Assembly: GCF_030149515.1 (NCBI RefSeq) | Contig: NZ_JASBRI010000004.1 | Location: forward strand, 1 to 64,000 | DNA length: 64,000 bases | DNA from: Maricaulis sp. | GTDB lineage: Bacteria; Pseudomonadota; Alphaproteobacteria; Caulobacterales; Maricaulaceae | Reading direction: 5' to 3' | Shown here: positions 18,580 through 30,991 of the stretch, one piece after another | Numbering within the stretch: position 1 is the stretch's first letter | Layout: the number at the start of each line of letters is the position of its first letter | Notes under the pieces: generated by a model | What the model saw: only the letters and a program-made list of their open reading frames with translations | The model's database searches: none | Told to the model about the DNA's origin: nothing | Translations under genes and position numbers: made by a program

Positions 18580-19674
18580 TCAGCCCTTAACTGCCCAGTC
18601 GGAGAGCACGGCCTCCCGGTCGGCACCGGGAACCGGCGCTGCACCCTGAATCGCACCGGGCGTGCGGGAAAAGCGCGGCGCCGGCGCCGGCTGGCGCACA
18701 CCGTCCAGTTCGGCATAGCTCCCGCGTTCCACCATATGCGGATGCTCCGCCGATTCCGCGTAATCAAGCACGGGCGCGAAACAGGCATCGGTGCCTTCCA
18801 GGAGTTCGCACCATTCATCCCGCGTTCTCTTCTTGAAGAGCATCGCGAAATGGGTTTTCGCCTCGGCCCAATTGCGCCCGGCCCAGTCGGCCGGATACGC
18901 ACCGGGGTCCACGCCGAGCTTCTCACACAAAAGGGCATAGAATTCCGGTTCCAGCGGCCCCACGGACACATGCTTCCCGTCGGCACATTCGTAGACGGTG
19001 TAGAAATGCGCCGCGCCGTCCAGCAGGTTGGCGCCGCGCCGCGTCGACCACAGGCCCAGGGCCGCCAGCTGGTGCTGGGACGCCATCAGCGAGACCGCGC
19101 CGTCGACGATGGCAGCATCGACCACCTGCCCCTCGCCCGTCGCGCGTGCATGATGCAGCGCCGCCAGGACACCGAAGCCAAGATACATCGCCCCGCCCCC
19201 GAAATCGCCGACGAGATTGAGCGGAACCGCGGGCCTGCCCTCGTCGCCGATCGCGCCCAGGGCACCAGCCAGCGCGATATAGTTGATGTCATGACCGGCG
19301 GCATGGGCCAGCGGTCCATACTGTCCCCATCCTGTCATGCGGCCGTAGACCAGCGCCGGATTGCCCTTCAGCGCCACGTCGGGGCCCAGACCCAGGCGCT
19401 CCATCACGCCGGGACGATAGCCTTCCAGGAGAATGTCGCATTTGGCGATGAGATCGCGGCACAGCGACAGTTCGCGCGCGTCCTTGAGATCAAGGGCGAT
19501 TGAGCGCCGGCCACGCGCGAGAACGTCCGCTGCGCCCCCGCCCTGGGCGCCGGGCCGGTCGATCCGCACCACATCCGCCCCCATGTCGGACAGCATCATG
19601 CCGCAGAAAGGTGCCGGACCCAGTCCGACAAACTCCAGCACTTTAACGCCTTTTAGAGGACCTTGAGGTTTCAT
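18580..19674 (-). CDS. CaiB/BaiF family CoA transferase or alpha-methylacyl-CoA racemase
   Basis: A 364-residue class III CoA-transferase-fold protein. It starts MKPQGPLKGVKVLEFVGLGP, and SDMGADVVRIDRPGAQ and GLGPDVALKGNPALVYGRMTGWG are racemase-like signatures. LLDGAAHFYTVYECADGKHV holds the catalytic aspartate region. The overall pattern is closest to alpha-methylacyl-CoA racemase, which epimerises branched acyl-CoAs. The frame is open far upstream, but the ATG at 19674 gives the family start. It converges on the pentapeptide gene with two bases between them. Confidence 0.88.
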   Translation of the reverse strand: MKPQGPLKGVKVLEFVGLGPAPFCGMMLSDMGADVVRIDRPGAQGGGAADVLARGRRSIALDLKDARELSLCRDLIAKCDILLEGYRPGVMERLGLGPDVALKGNPALVYGRMTGWGQYGPLAHAAGHDINYIALAGALGAIGDEGRPAVPLNLVGDFGGGAMYLGFGVLAALHHARATGEGQVVDAAIVDGAVSLMASQHQLAALGLWSTRRGANLLDGAAHFYTVYECADGKHVSVGPLEPEFYALLCEKLGVDPGAYPADWAGRNWAEAKTHFAMLFKKRTRDEWCELLEGTDACFAPVLDYAESAEHPHMVERGSYAELDGVRQPAPAPRFSRTPGAIQGAAPVPGADREAVLSDWAVKG

Positions 19675-19767
19675 GTCGCCAACCTTTGATTCGTCTGTTC
19701 CAGAAGCGTGGCACTTGTGACAAACTCGCGAAATACAGCAACGACGATTAAGTCGGCAGGGGGACGT

Positions 19768-21084
19768 ATGGGACGCACGCTGGACGTCCTGGTTTTCGGA
19801 TTGTCCGAGCGCGTGGACAGCCTGGCCGAGCAATTGGGCCGGCTCGCCCTGAATTGCCGGATCGTCCGTGCCGACAGCCCGCCTGCCCGGCGGCCGCGCC
19901 CCTGGGCCGGCGGCATCATCCTTGCCGAATGCGAAAACGATGTGGATGACGGGCTTAAAGCCTTTGCCCGCTTTACGGAGACCGAACATCCGGTTGTCGT
20001 CGTCGGGCCCGCCGGCATGGCCAAGCGCGACGGCGTGGATGCCTGGTTGCGCGATCCCGCACCGGCGGTACAGATCGCCGCACGCATACGCGCCCTCTTC
20101 CGTCTGCAGACCATGGAAATCGTTGCCCGGCGCCGGGCCGAGGTGACCGCCCTTTATGGCCAGCGCCGCCCGGTCTTCGAGCGCCAGGACAGCCCGCCTG
20201 CCATCCTGTATGTCGGCGATGCCTCGCCCCGCTTCATGGCCTTGCGGCATGCGATGGAGGCCGCCAATGCCGAGATCGTCGCGGCGTTTTCCTCCTATTC
20301 CGCCTTCGACTATCTGCACGAACGGCCCTTCGACGCCGTCATTCTCAACGCCATGGGCAAGCGCGACATCGCCTTCACGATTTCCTCGGCCATGCGGCGC
20401 AATGCGCGGCTCTATCACACGCCGGTCTTGCTTCTGACCGATACAATCGACAGCCAGGCATCCGAAGAGGCCTTTGCCCGCGGCGTGTCGGACATTCTGC
20501 CGGCCACATCGGACGATCGGGAAATGCGCGAACGCATTCTCACGCTGACCGACGAACGCCGGCGCCGGCGCGAGGCCAAATCAGCCCTGGAATCCTGCCG
20601 CGATCCCCGTTCTCTGGATATCGATACGGGCCTGTTCAATTCCGGCTTCCTGACCTCGCACATCCAGGATCTCCTGAATGCATCCGCCCGCGACGAGGCC
20701 TCCTTCGCTCTCCTGGCGCTGCAGGTGCTCCTGCCCGAGGGCACGGCTGCGCCGGACAGCATCTCTGCGGAAAAAGCCCGCCGGCAGTTTGCGGCCATGC
20801 TGCGCCATCTACTGCGTACCGAGGACGCCGCCGCACGTTTTTCAACCGACAAGTTCCTAGCCGTTCTGCCCTTTACCGATACGCCGGGCATCGATTGCGT
20901 GGCCGCCCGGGTCGCCGCGATCGCGGAATGCACCGCCTTTGAAAGCGAAGACCCGCTCCAGCCCTTCCGGCTCAGCGTGCGCGCCGCACCGGTGCAATCG
21001 CGGCCGGGCGAGACGGCGGAAGCCTTGATCGAACGCGCCGTGCGGGCCCTGGCAAGCCCGGCCCAGATCGTCGCGCAGGCCTGA
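19768..21084 (+). CDS. PopA-like protein: two degenerate receivers plus degenerate GGDEF
   Basis: A 438-residue protein with a receiver-like domain at residues about 5-115, a second at about 145-262, and a GGDEF-like domain at about 282-438. The second receiver has Asn194 (AVILNAMG) where the phospho-acceptor Asp is expected. The GGDEF active site reads S359-T-D-K-F363, so cyclase activity is unlikely. The upstream I-site R350-T-E-D353 is intact with correct spacing, so cyclic-di-GMP binding is likely. This matches Caulobacter PopA, a cyclic-di-GMP effector that directs CtrA destruction at the pole. GGGGGACGT precedes the ATG at 19768. The upstream gap contains a GATTC methylation site. Family assignment is inferred from architecture. 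Confidence 0.75.
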   Translation: MGRTLDVLVFGLSERVDSLAEQLGRLALNCRIVRADSPPARRPRPWAGGIILAECENDVDDGLKAFARFTETEHPVVVVGPAGMAKRDGVDAWLRDPAPAVQIAARIRALFRLQTMEIVARRRAEVTALYGQRRPVFERQDSPPAILYVGDASPRFMALRHAMEAANAEIVAAFSSYSAFDYLHERPFDAVILNAMGKRDIAFTISSAMRRNARLYHTPVLLLTDTIDSQASEEAFARGVSDILPATSDDREMRERILTLTDERRRRREAKSALESCRDPRSLDIDTGLFNSGFLTSHIQDLLNASARDEASFALLALQVLLPEGTAAPDSISAEKARRQFAAMLRHLLRTEDAAARFSTDKFLAVLPFTDTPGIDCVAARVAAIAECTAFESEDPLQPFRLSVRAAPVQSRPGETAEALIERAVRALASPAQIVAQA

Positions 21085-21219
21085 CCGGATCGCGACGCTC
21101 GATAAAGTCCTGCAGTTTCCGCAATAGTCCCGCATATTCTCCTGTCAGTTCCGGCAGGACTTCAGAAGACTTTCCCGAATGCCGGGCAGGAGGTGCCGCG
21201 GCGCTAACAGGGGATCATC

Positions 21220-21918
21220 ATGAAATTCGGCGATTATTTGCGGCAGAAGCGGGAAGACCGCGGCTGGACCCAGCCCGAGGCTGCGGCCCGCGCGCATATC
21301 GAGCAATCCTACCTGTCCAAACTGGAGACCGGGCGTTCCTATCCCTCCGACGATGTCTTCGATCGCCTGGTCGAGGCGCTGGGCATCGATGCGGCGGAAC
21401 TCAGCGAAAGCGTATCGGCTGCCGAGCTCGACCGGCTGAGGGAAATCCGCGAGGTGCGTGCCGCAGTGATTGCCGGCCAGGCCAACCGCCTGCGCCTGAC
21501 CCGCGGCTGGCTGCTGCTCGGCCTCGTCTTCCTGATGCTGGGCGGAGGCGCGCTGGGCGTTTCGCGGATCGATCTGTCGCGGGACAGCCAGCTCTACTAC
21601 TACCGCTCCGAAGGCGTGCTGGCCGCCGATGAGAGCCCGCGCCTGTTCGACCAGGTCCGCCACACCCTGCCCGCCGACGATCCCCGTAATAACGAGATCC
21701 GGGCCCTGCGCGAGCGGATCGACCAGGTCGACGTCGTCACCGACCGCAATCGCGGCAGCGGCTATTACGAGGACGTGGAAAACGGACGCCGGTATTTCGA
21801 CCTCTATGAGAACGAGGTCGTGACGCTGTCCAATCCGCTGCGCTGGTTCCTTGTCCCGGCCCTGGTCTTCCTGCTGGGCAGCCTGGGCTGTTTCTTCATC
21901 AGCTTCCGCTGGCGCTAG
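21220..21918 (+). CDS. Membrane-anchored XRE-type HTH protein
   Basis: A 232-residue protein. Residues 1-60 form a classic XRE helix-turn-helix (YLRQKREDRGWTQPEAAARA and QSYLSKLETGRSYP). After a short helical linker come two transmembrane segments (about 95-115 and 207-228). These enclose a roughly 90-residue loop, probably periplasmic, rich in charged and Tyr residues (RNRGSGYYEDVENGRRYF). This layout suggests a DNA-binding sensor tied to the membrane. No partner is known. It follows the PopA-like gene on the same strand after 135 bases. Confidence 0.8.
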   Translation: MKFGDYLRQKREDRGWTQPEAAARAHIEQSYLSKLETGRSYPSDDVFDRLVEALGIDAAELSESVSAAELDRLREIREVRAAVIAGQANRLRLTRGWLLLGLVFLMLGGGALGVSRIDLSRDSQLYYYRSEGVLAADESPRLFDQVRHTLPADDPRNNEIRALRERIDQVDVVTDRNRGSGYYEDVENGRRYFDLYENEVVTLSNPLRWFLVPALVFLLGSLGCFFISFRWR

Positions 21919-21924
21919 GCCGGA

Positions 21925-25431
<3,507 letters not shown>

Positions 25432-25448
25432 TCCCGTTCCGCCGGTCG

Positions 25449-25742
25449 TCAGGCCTTGGGGCCGTCGCCATAGGCGGCGTCGGCATGGGGCCGGTAAGCC
25501 TTGATTCGATCCATCACCGGTCCCTCGAATTCCGCCGGCGTCGGCGCGCGTTCGATGATCCAGCCATAGAGGTCCTGGTCGGCCTGGTCGAGCAGGCGCT
25601 CGAACATGTCCAGCTCGTCCGCGGTCATCGCGCCGACATGATCGTCGCAGAAACGGCCGAGGATGAGATCGGCTTCCTTGAAGCCTCGGCGCCAGGCCCG
25701 GATGCGCAGCTTCTTGCGCTGAGTGTCGTGGGGATCGGTCAT
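25449..25742 (-). CDS. sdhE: Succinate dehydrogenase flavinylation factor SdhE
   Basis: A 97-residue protein of the SdhE/SDHAF2 family that helps attach FAD covalently to SdhA. The family motif is present as RAWRRGFKEADLILGRF near residues 14-30 (canonical RGxxE), along with ELDMFERLLDQADQDLYGWI. It lies just upstream of mfd on the same strand and divergent from recG. Confidence 0.93.
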   Translation of the reverse strand: MTDPHDTQRKKLRIRAWRRGFKEADLILGRFCDDHVGAMTADELDMFERLLDQADQDLYGWIIERAPTPAEFEGPVMDRIKAYRPHADAAYGDGPKA

Positions 25743-25820
25743 GATGGGCGCATATAGTCCGCCCGGTCGCTCACGTCGACCGGCGGCAGCGGCGCAACTT
25801 GCCGATAAAGTGCCTGTGAA

Positions 25821-25915
25821 GCATGATCGTTTCCTGCAGAAGCGATCATGCCCTGGATTCTCTAGCGGTCGCGTGATCGAACCGGTGAGCCGGTTTCCAC
25901 TTCACCTGATCACGC
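25821..25915. repeat. Paired palindromic element (REP/RIME-like)
   Basis: Two hairpins in tandem lie in the sdhE-recG gap. The first is GCATGATCGTTTC / GAAGCGATCATGC (25821-25851), 13 bp with one G-T pair and a five-base loop. The second has outer arms GCGTGATC (25871-25878) and GATCACGC (25908-25915) with an inner AACCGG / CCGGTT (25880-25895). The GTGATC...AACCGG...CCGGTT...GATCACG pattern resembles short dispersed palindromes common in alphaproteobacterial intergenic DNA. Only one copy is seen here, so its repeat nature is inferred. Confidence 0.6.
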
Positions 25916-25921
25916 TCTGGT

Positions 25922-28006
25922 ATGCGCCCCGAAATTCTCTTCCCCCTCTTCCAGGATGTCACCACCCTGCCCGGGATCGGCCCGCGGCTGGCTACGCTGC
26001 TGGCCAAACTGACCGGAGCGCGGGTGAAGGATGTGCTGTTTCACAAACCCACCGGCCTTGTCGACCGCACCCGCCAGACCACGATCGCCGAAGCGCCTGA
26101 AGGCGAGATCGTCACCCTGCGCGCGAAGGTCGAGGAACATATTCGCGGCCAGCGCCAGGGCCAGCCCTACAAGGTACGCATGTTCGACGAGACCGGCTTT
26201 CTCCATCTGGTCTATTTCCACGGACGTCCGGACTATCTGAAAAGACAGCTGCCGGTTGGCGAGGTCCGTATCGTTTCCGGCCGCTGCGATCGTTACGGCT
26301 CGGAAATCCAGATCCTGCATCCCGACCTGGTGATGACCGAGGAGGAAGCCGAGGAGACCGCGCTCCTGGAACCGGTCTACCCGCTCACGGCCGGCATCGT
26401 GCCCAGGACCATGCGCAAGGCCGTCCGGGGGGCGCTGGCCATCTGCCCGGACCTGCCCGAATGGCTGGACGATGCGTATCTCACCGAAAGCGGCTGGCCC
26501 GCCTTCCGCCAGGCCCTGGGCATGCTGCATGCCCCTGAGAGTGCCGGGGATCTGGGGCCACACCATCCGGCCCGCTCGCGCCTCGCCTTCGACGAAGTCC
26601 TGGCGCGGCAATTGGCGCTGCAGCTGGTGCGCGCGCGCCGCAAGGCGCAGAGCGGCCGGGCGCTGGCGGGCGATGGCCGGTTGGTGGAGAAAGTGCTTGG
26701 CCATGCTCCCTTTGCGCCCACAGGCGCCCAGACGCGCGCCTTCGAGGCCATCAGGGCGGACATGGAATCGGGAGAGCGCATGACCCGCCTGCTGCACGGC
26801 GATGTCGGGGCCGGCAAGACATTCGTCGCCGCCCTCGCCGCCGCGCGCGCCGCCGAAGCCGGCACCCAGACCGCCATCATGGCGCCCACAGAAATTCTCG
26901 CGAGGCAGCACGCCAAGACATTGACGCAACTCCTGGAACCGGCGGGCCTTTCGATCATTGCGCTTACCGGCAGAGACAAGGGCAAGACGCGCGAAGCGCT
27001 GCTGCAGCGGATGCGTTCCGGCGATGTCGATGTGGTCTGCGGCACGCATGCTCTCTTCCAGGAAGGAATCGATTTCGCCGATCTCGGCCTCGTGGTGATA
27101 GACGAGCAGCACCGTTTTGGCGTCTCCGACCGCATGCGCCTGACCGCCAAGGGCCAAAGGCCGGACACGCTGGTGATGACGGCCACGCCCATTCCGCGCA
27201 CCCTCTCCCTGGCCGTCTATGGCGATCTGGATGTCTCGCGGCTGGACGAAAAGCCGGCCGGGCGCATTCCGCCGGAAACCCGGCTGATCTCCATGGAGCG
27301 TCTCGACGAGGTGGTGGACGGTGTGCGCCGGGCTATTACCCGCGGCGACCGGGTCTACTGGGTCTGCCCGCTGGTGGAGGAAAGCGACCAGTCCGAACTC
27401 TCCGCCGCCGAGGATCGCTGGCGGCATCTGCGCGCCACGCTGGGTGACGGGCGTGTGGGTCTTCTGCACGGTCGCATGAAAGCGGCCGAGAAGGAGGCCG
27501 TCGCCACGGCTTTCCGCAAAGGCGAGATGGATGTTCTGGTCGCCACCACCGTGATCGAGGTGGGCGTCGATGCGCCGGACGCCACGGTGATGATCATCGA
27601 GCACGCCGAGAATTTCGGCCTGGCACAACTGCATCAGTTGCGCGGCCGCGTCGGCCGCGGCGACAAGCCCTCGTCCTGCCTGTTGATGTACAAGGGACCG
27701 CTGGGCGAAACCGCGCGGGCCCGGCTGGAAACCATGCGCGAGACGGATGACGGCTTCCTCATCGCCGAGGAAGACTGGCGCCTGCGCGGAGCCGGCGATC
27801 CGCTGGGCCTGAGACAAAGCGGATTGCCGGAATTCAGGCTCGCCGACCTCGAAGCCCATGGCGATCTGATCGCCCGGGCAAACGACATGGCCCGGCTGGC
27901 CGTGCATCGCGATCCCGAATTGACCGGCCCGAACGGGGATGCCCTGCGGGTCCTGCTCTACCTGTTCGAACAGGACCAGGGTGTGCGCATGCTCAGGTCG
28001 GGTTAG
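25922..28006 (+). CDS. recG: ATP-dependent DNA helicase RecG
   Basis: A 694-residue branch-migration helicase acting at stalled forks and Holliday junctions. The N-terminal wedge/OB domain runs to about residue 160. The helicase motor has Walker A GDVGAGKTFVA (K299), VIDEQHRFGV (motif II) and QLRGRVGRGDKPS (motif VI). The ATG at 25922 follows the palindromic element closely and has no clear ribosome site. The 3' end overlaps the convergent DUF502 gene by 14 bases. Confidence 0.97.
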   Translation: MRPEILFPLFQDVTTLPGIGPRLATLLAKLTGARVKDVLFHKPTGLVDRTRQTTIAEAPEGEIVTLRAKVEEHIRGQRQGQPYKVRMFDETGFLHLVYFHGRPDYLKRQLPVGEVRIVSGRCDRYGSEIQILHPDLVMTEEEAEETALLEPVYPLTAGIVPRTMRKAVRGALAICPDLPEWLDDAYLTESGWPAFRQALGMLHAPESAGDLGPHHPARSRLAFDEVLARQLALQLVRARRKAQSGRALAGDGRLVEKVLGHAPFAPTGAQTRAFEAIRADMESGERMTRLLHGDVGAGKTFVAALAAARAAEAGTQTAIMAPTEILARQHAKTLTQLLEPAGLSIIALTGRDKGKTREALLQRMRSGDVDVVCGTHALFQEGIDFADLGLVVIDEQHRFGVSDRMRLTAKGQRPDTLVMTATPIPRTLSLAVYGDLDVSRLDEKPAGRIPPETRLISMERLDEVVDGVRRAITRGDRVYWVCPLVEESDQSELSAAEDRWRHLRATLGDGRVGLLHGRMKAAEKEAVATAFRKGEMDVLVATTVIEVGVDAPDATVMIIEHAENFGLAQLHQLRGRVGRGDKPSSCLLMYKGPLGETARARLETMRETDDGFLIAEEDWRLRGAGDPLGLRQSGLPEFRLADLEAHGDLIARANDMARLAVHRDPELTGPNGDALRVLLYLFEQDQGVRMLRSG

Positions 28007-28655
28007 TCACGTCCGGCGGCAATCCGTCGCGCACTTCCTTGGGCAGCTTGTCGGGCGTGACCATACCAAAGGAGATGATCAGCTTGGCTGCCTCCTCCAC
28101 CGACATGTCGATGGGAATGGTGTTGGCGCGCGGCGTGTAGAGCAGAAAGCCGGAGGTCGGATTCGGCGTGGTAGGCACGAACAGGCCGATCACATCCTCG
28201 GAAATATGCTTGCGCAACTCGCTGTTTCCGCCGGCGGACACGAAGGCGACGACATAGAGTCCCTTCATCGGGTATTCGATCAGCACGACTTCCTGGAAAG
28301 AATTACTCTTGCCGGAAAAGACCGTCTCGACGATCTGCTTCAGTGCGCCGTAGACATTGCGCACCAGCGGCACGCCGGTGACAATACGCTCGCCGATGCC
28401 GATCAGGGTGCGTCCGAAGATGTTCGCGGCCAGCGCGCCGAGCGCGGTCAGCAGCACCACCGCGATCAGCACACCCAGTCCGGGAATGGTGTAGTCCCCC
28501 GGCAGATAGTTCTCGGGATTGTAGCGTCCCGGGATGAGCGGCTTGACCACATTGTCGACGAAGCCGACGAATGACACGATAAGGTAGAAGGTCACGCCCA
28601 GCGGCGTGGCGATCACGATACCGGTCAGGAAAGAGTTGCGAAGCCAGCGAAACAT
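27993..28655 (-). CDS. DUF502 family membrane protein
   Basis: A 220-residue protein with two N-terminal transmembrane helices (FLTGIVIATPLGVTFYLIV and GLGVLIAVVLLTALGALAA). The conserved soluble segment PLVRNVYGALKQIVETVFSG and a later VPTTPNPTSGFLLYTP define DUF502. Function unknown; plant relatives are membrane proteins of unclear role. Often found near recG, as here, where the 3' ends overlap by 14 bases. Confidence 0.9.
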   Translation of the reverse strand: MFRWLRNSFLTGIVIATPLGVTFYLIVSFVGFVDNVVKPLIPGRYNPENYLPGDYTIPGLGVLIAVVLLTALGALAANIFGRTLIGIGERIVTGVPLVRNVYGALKQIVETVFSGKSNSFQEVVLIEYPMKGLYVVAFVSAGGNSELRKHISEDVIGLFVPTTPNPTSGFLLYTPRANTIPIDMSVEEAAKLIISFGMVTPDKLPKEVRDGLPPDVTNPT

Positions 28656-28795
28656 GGCACTCCCGTTCAGAGATCACGTGCTGTGCACGTTTGGGAAAAA
28701 TCCCCCGCAGCGCGGCCACAATACGTGATGGTTGCGAGACCGCCAATCGCGCGCAATCGCGCCATGGACAGTACCTCCAGGAGGCGATTTCCCAG

Positions 28796-30001
28796 ATGAT
28801 GGCCAGTCCCGTTTCTATTGCCCGATGGATGGTGCTGACCGGTATCGGCGCGCTGATCGTGCTGCTTGCGGCGGCCAGCTGGCTGTTGCGCGACCAGATC
28901 TACCAGACCTTCCAGGATCCCGGCGAACCGTATCAGACCTACACCCCGCCACCGGGCGCCGATTACGCCGGCACCGGCGGCTGGTTTGCCAGCGGCGATT
29001 TCACCGACGAGGACGAGCCGGCGGTCTTTTTTGTCCATCCCACCACCTATACCGGCGGGGCGAACTGGAATGCCCAGCTGGACAAGGCCAGCGCCGTGGC
29101 GGCCGTGGTACGCACCGTATTGCCCAATTATGCAGCGCCCTTAGCCAATTCCGGTGTGCTGTTCGCCCCCCGCTACCGCCAGGCCGCGCTCTACACCTTC
29201 ATGAATAATCGCGAAGATTCCATCCTGGCGCGGCGCTTCGCCTATGAGGATGTGGAACGGGCGTTCGACGCCTTCCTGCTCCGCGCCGGCGATGACCGGC
29301 CGATCATGCTCGCCGGCGTGGGCCAGGGCGGATTTCACGTGCTGGGCCTGCTGCTCAACCGGGTGGCCGGCAATCCCGGTCTGCGCGAGCGCATGATCGC
29401 CGCCTATATCCTCGAATCGCCTGTGCCGCTGGACCTGTTCAGCCATGCCCTTGCTGAAATCCCCCCCTGTGAGACCGCCGAGGATGTACGTTGTGTCGTG
29501 GCCTATTCCTATGTCCAACCCAGCGAAGAACGCCGCATCCGGATCATGACCGAACGGTCGATGACGTGGACGCCTGCGGGCGAGCTGGGCTTCGTCGACG
29601 GGCGCGGCCTTCTGTGCGTGAACCCGATCCTGTCTGCCCGCACCACCGAATACGCCTCGGCCCGCCTGCATCGCGGGGGTGTGGCTGCGGAAGGCTTGCC
29701 GCCGGACACCACGCCTGCACCGGTGCCCGGCCAGACGGGGGCGCAATGTGCAGACGGTCTCCTGTTCGTGGAACGGCCCGACTATGCCGACCTCAGGCGG
29801 CCGCGCCGTCTGGCGGAGGAATATCGCGTTCCGCCCTTCAATCTCTTCTACGAGGATTTGCGGCTGGATGCCGCCCGCCGCGCCTTCACGCTGACCACGA
29901 TCCTGCAGGAGGAACGCCGCTGGGCGCCGCCCCTGGACCGTGTGGAAGAGGTGGAGGAAGCGCCCGTGGTGCCGATCCCGGACCGGCGGGAATACCGGTA
30001 G
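28796..30001 (+). CDS. DUF3089 alpha/beta-hydrolase-like protein lacking the nucleophile serine
   Basis: A 401-residue protein with an N-terminal membrane anchor (residues about 10-30) and a DUF3089 domain (VFFVHPTTYTGGANWNA; FMNNREDSILARRFAYEDV). In this alpha/beta-hydrolase-like family the nucleophile elbow is normally GHSQG. Here it reads LAGVGQGG, with G176 where Ser is expected and V175 for His, so hydrolase activity by the usual route is unlikely. AGGAGG precedes the ATG at 28796. It may be a pseudoenzyme; the residues around the elbow deserve a structural check. Confidence 0.82.
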   Translation: MMASPVSIARWMVLTGIGALIVLLAAASWLLRDQIYQTFQDPGEPYQTYTPPPGADYAGTGGWFASGDFTDEDEPAVFFVHPTTYTGGANWNAQLDKASAVAAVVRTVLPNYAAPLANSGVLFAPRYRQAALYTFMNNREDSILARRFAYEDVERAFDAFLLRAGDDRPIMLAGVGQGGFHVLGLLLNRVAGNPGLRERMIAAYILESPVPLDLFSHALAEIPPCETAEDVRCVVAYSYVQPSEERRIRIMTERSMTWTPAGELGFVDGRGLLCVNPILSARTTEYASARLHRGGVAAEGLPPDTTPAPVPGQTGAQCADGLLFVERPDYADLRRPRRLAEEYRVPPFNLFYEDLRLDAARRAFTLTTILQEERRWAPPLDRVEEVEEAPVVPIPDRREYR

Positions 30002-30021
30002 AGGCGCCGGGGCCGAGAGGT

Positions 30022-30870
30022 CTAGAGTCCCTTTGCGAGGGCATCGAATTCCAGCAGGCGCGCGACCAGGCCCTCGAATTCGCTGAGCGGCACCATGTTG
30101 GGGCCGTCGGAGGGAGCGTTGTCCGGATCGGGATGGGTTTCCATGAACACCGCAGCGACGCCGACGGCGACCGCGGCGCGCGCCAGGGTCGGCACGAATT
30201 CGCGCTGGCCGCCGGAGGTCGCGCCCTGCCCGCCGGGCTGTTGCACCGAGTGCGTCGCATCGAATACGACCGGTGCACCAAAACTCGCCATGATCGGCAG
30301 GGAGCGCATGTCGGAGACCAGCGTGTTGTAGCCGAAGCTGGCACCCCGCTCGCAGGGCATGACATTGGCATTGCCGGCCTCGGTGATCTTGGCGATGACA
30401 TTCTTCATGTCCCAGGGCGCCAGGAACTGACCCTTCTTGACATTGATCGCCTTGCCGGTCCGGGCCGCCGCGACCAGAAGGTCGGTCTGGCGGCAAAGAA
30501 AAGCCGGGATCTGGATCACATCCACCGCCTCGGCAGCGATCTTCGCCTGTTCCGCCGTGTGTACATCGGTCAGCACCGGCAGGCCGGAGGTCTCCCGGAT
30601 TTCCGCGAAGACCGGCAGCGAAGCTTCCAGGCCCAGCCCGCGGGCCGAGGAGATCGAGGTCCGGTTCGCCTTGTCGTAGGAGGTCTTGTAAATCAGGCCG
30701 ACATTCAGGCGATCGGAAATCTCCCGCAATTGCTGTGAGACTTCCAGCCCGTGCTCACGGCTTTCCAGCTGGCACGGCCCCGCAATGATGGTCAGCCGGC
30801 GGTCATTGCCGATCTCGATCGGATCGCGGCCGGGACGCGGAATGGAAATGACGGAATTGGGCTGGCTCAC
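30022..30870 (-). CDS. kdsA: 3-deoxy-8-phosphooctulonate synthase
   Basis: A 282-residue enzyme that joins phosphoenolpyruvate and arabinose 5-phosphate to make KDO 8-phosphate for the lipopolysaccharide core. Signatures: [48 protein letters not shown] and [16 protein letters not shown]. The Cys in PAFLCRQTD is not by itself proof of a metal-dependent form. GGAG precedes the start. Usually sits beside eno; here eno is at the far right end. Confidence 0.95.
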   Translation of the reverse strand: MSQPNSVISIPRPGRDPIEIGNDRRLTIIAGPCQLESREHGLEVSQQLREISDRLNVGLIYKTSYDKANRTSISSARGLGLEASLPVFAEIRETSGLPVLTDVHTAEQAKIAAEAVDVIQIPAFLCRQTDLLVAAARTGKAINVKKGQFLAPWDMKNVIAKITEAGNANVMPCERGASFGYNTLVSDMRSLPIMASFGAPVVFDATHSVQQPGGQGATSGGQREFVPTLARAAVAVGVAAVFMETHPDPDNAPSDGPNMVPLSEFEGLVARLLEFDALAKGL

Positions 30871-30991
30871 GTGTCGGTCTCCTTCGGGCTATCGCCCGTC
30901 TCCCCGGTTTCGGGGATCGCAGTTGCGTTGTGATCCGATATCGGCCTGACCGCGTAGTCGGACAAGGCCCTTATCGAGCGACAATACAGCA

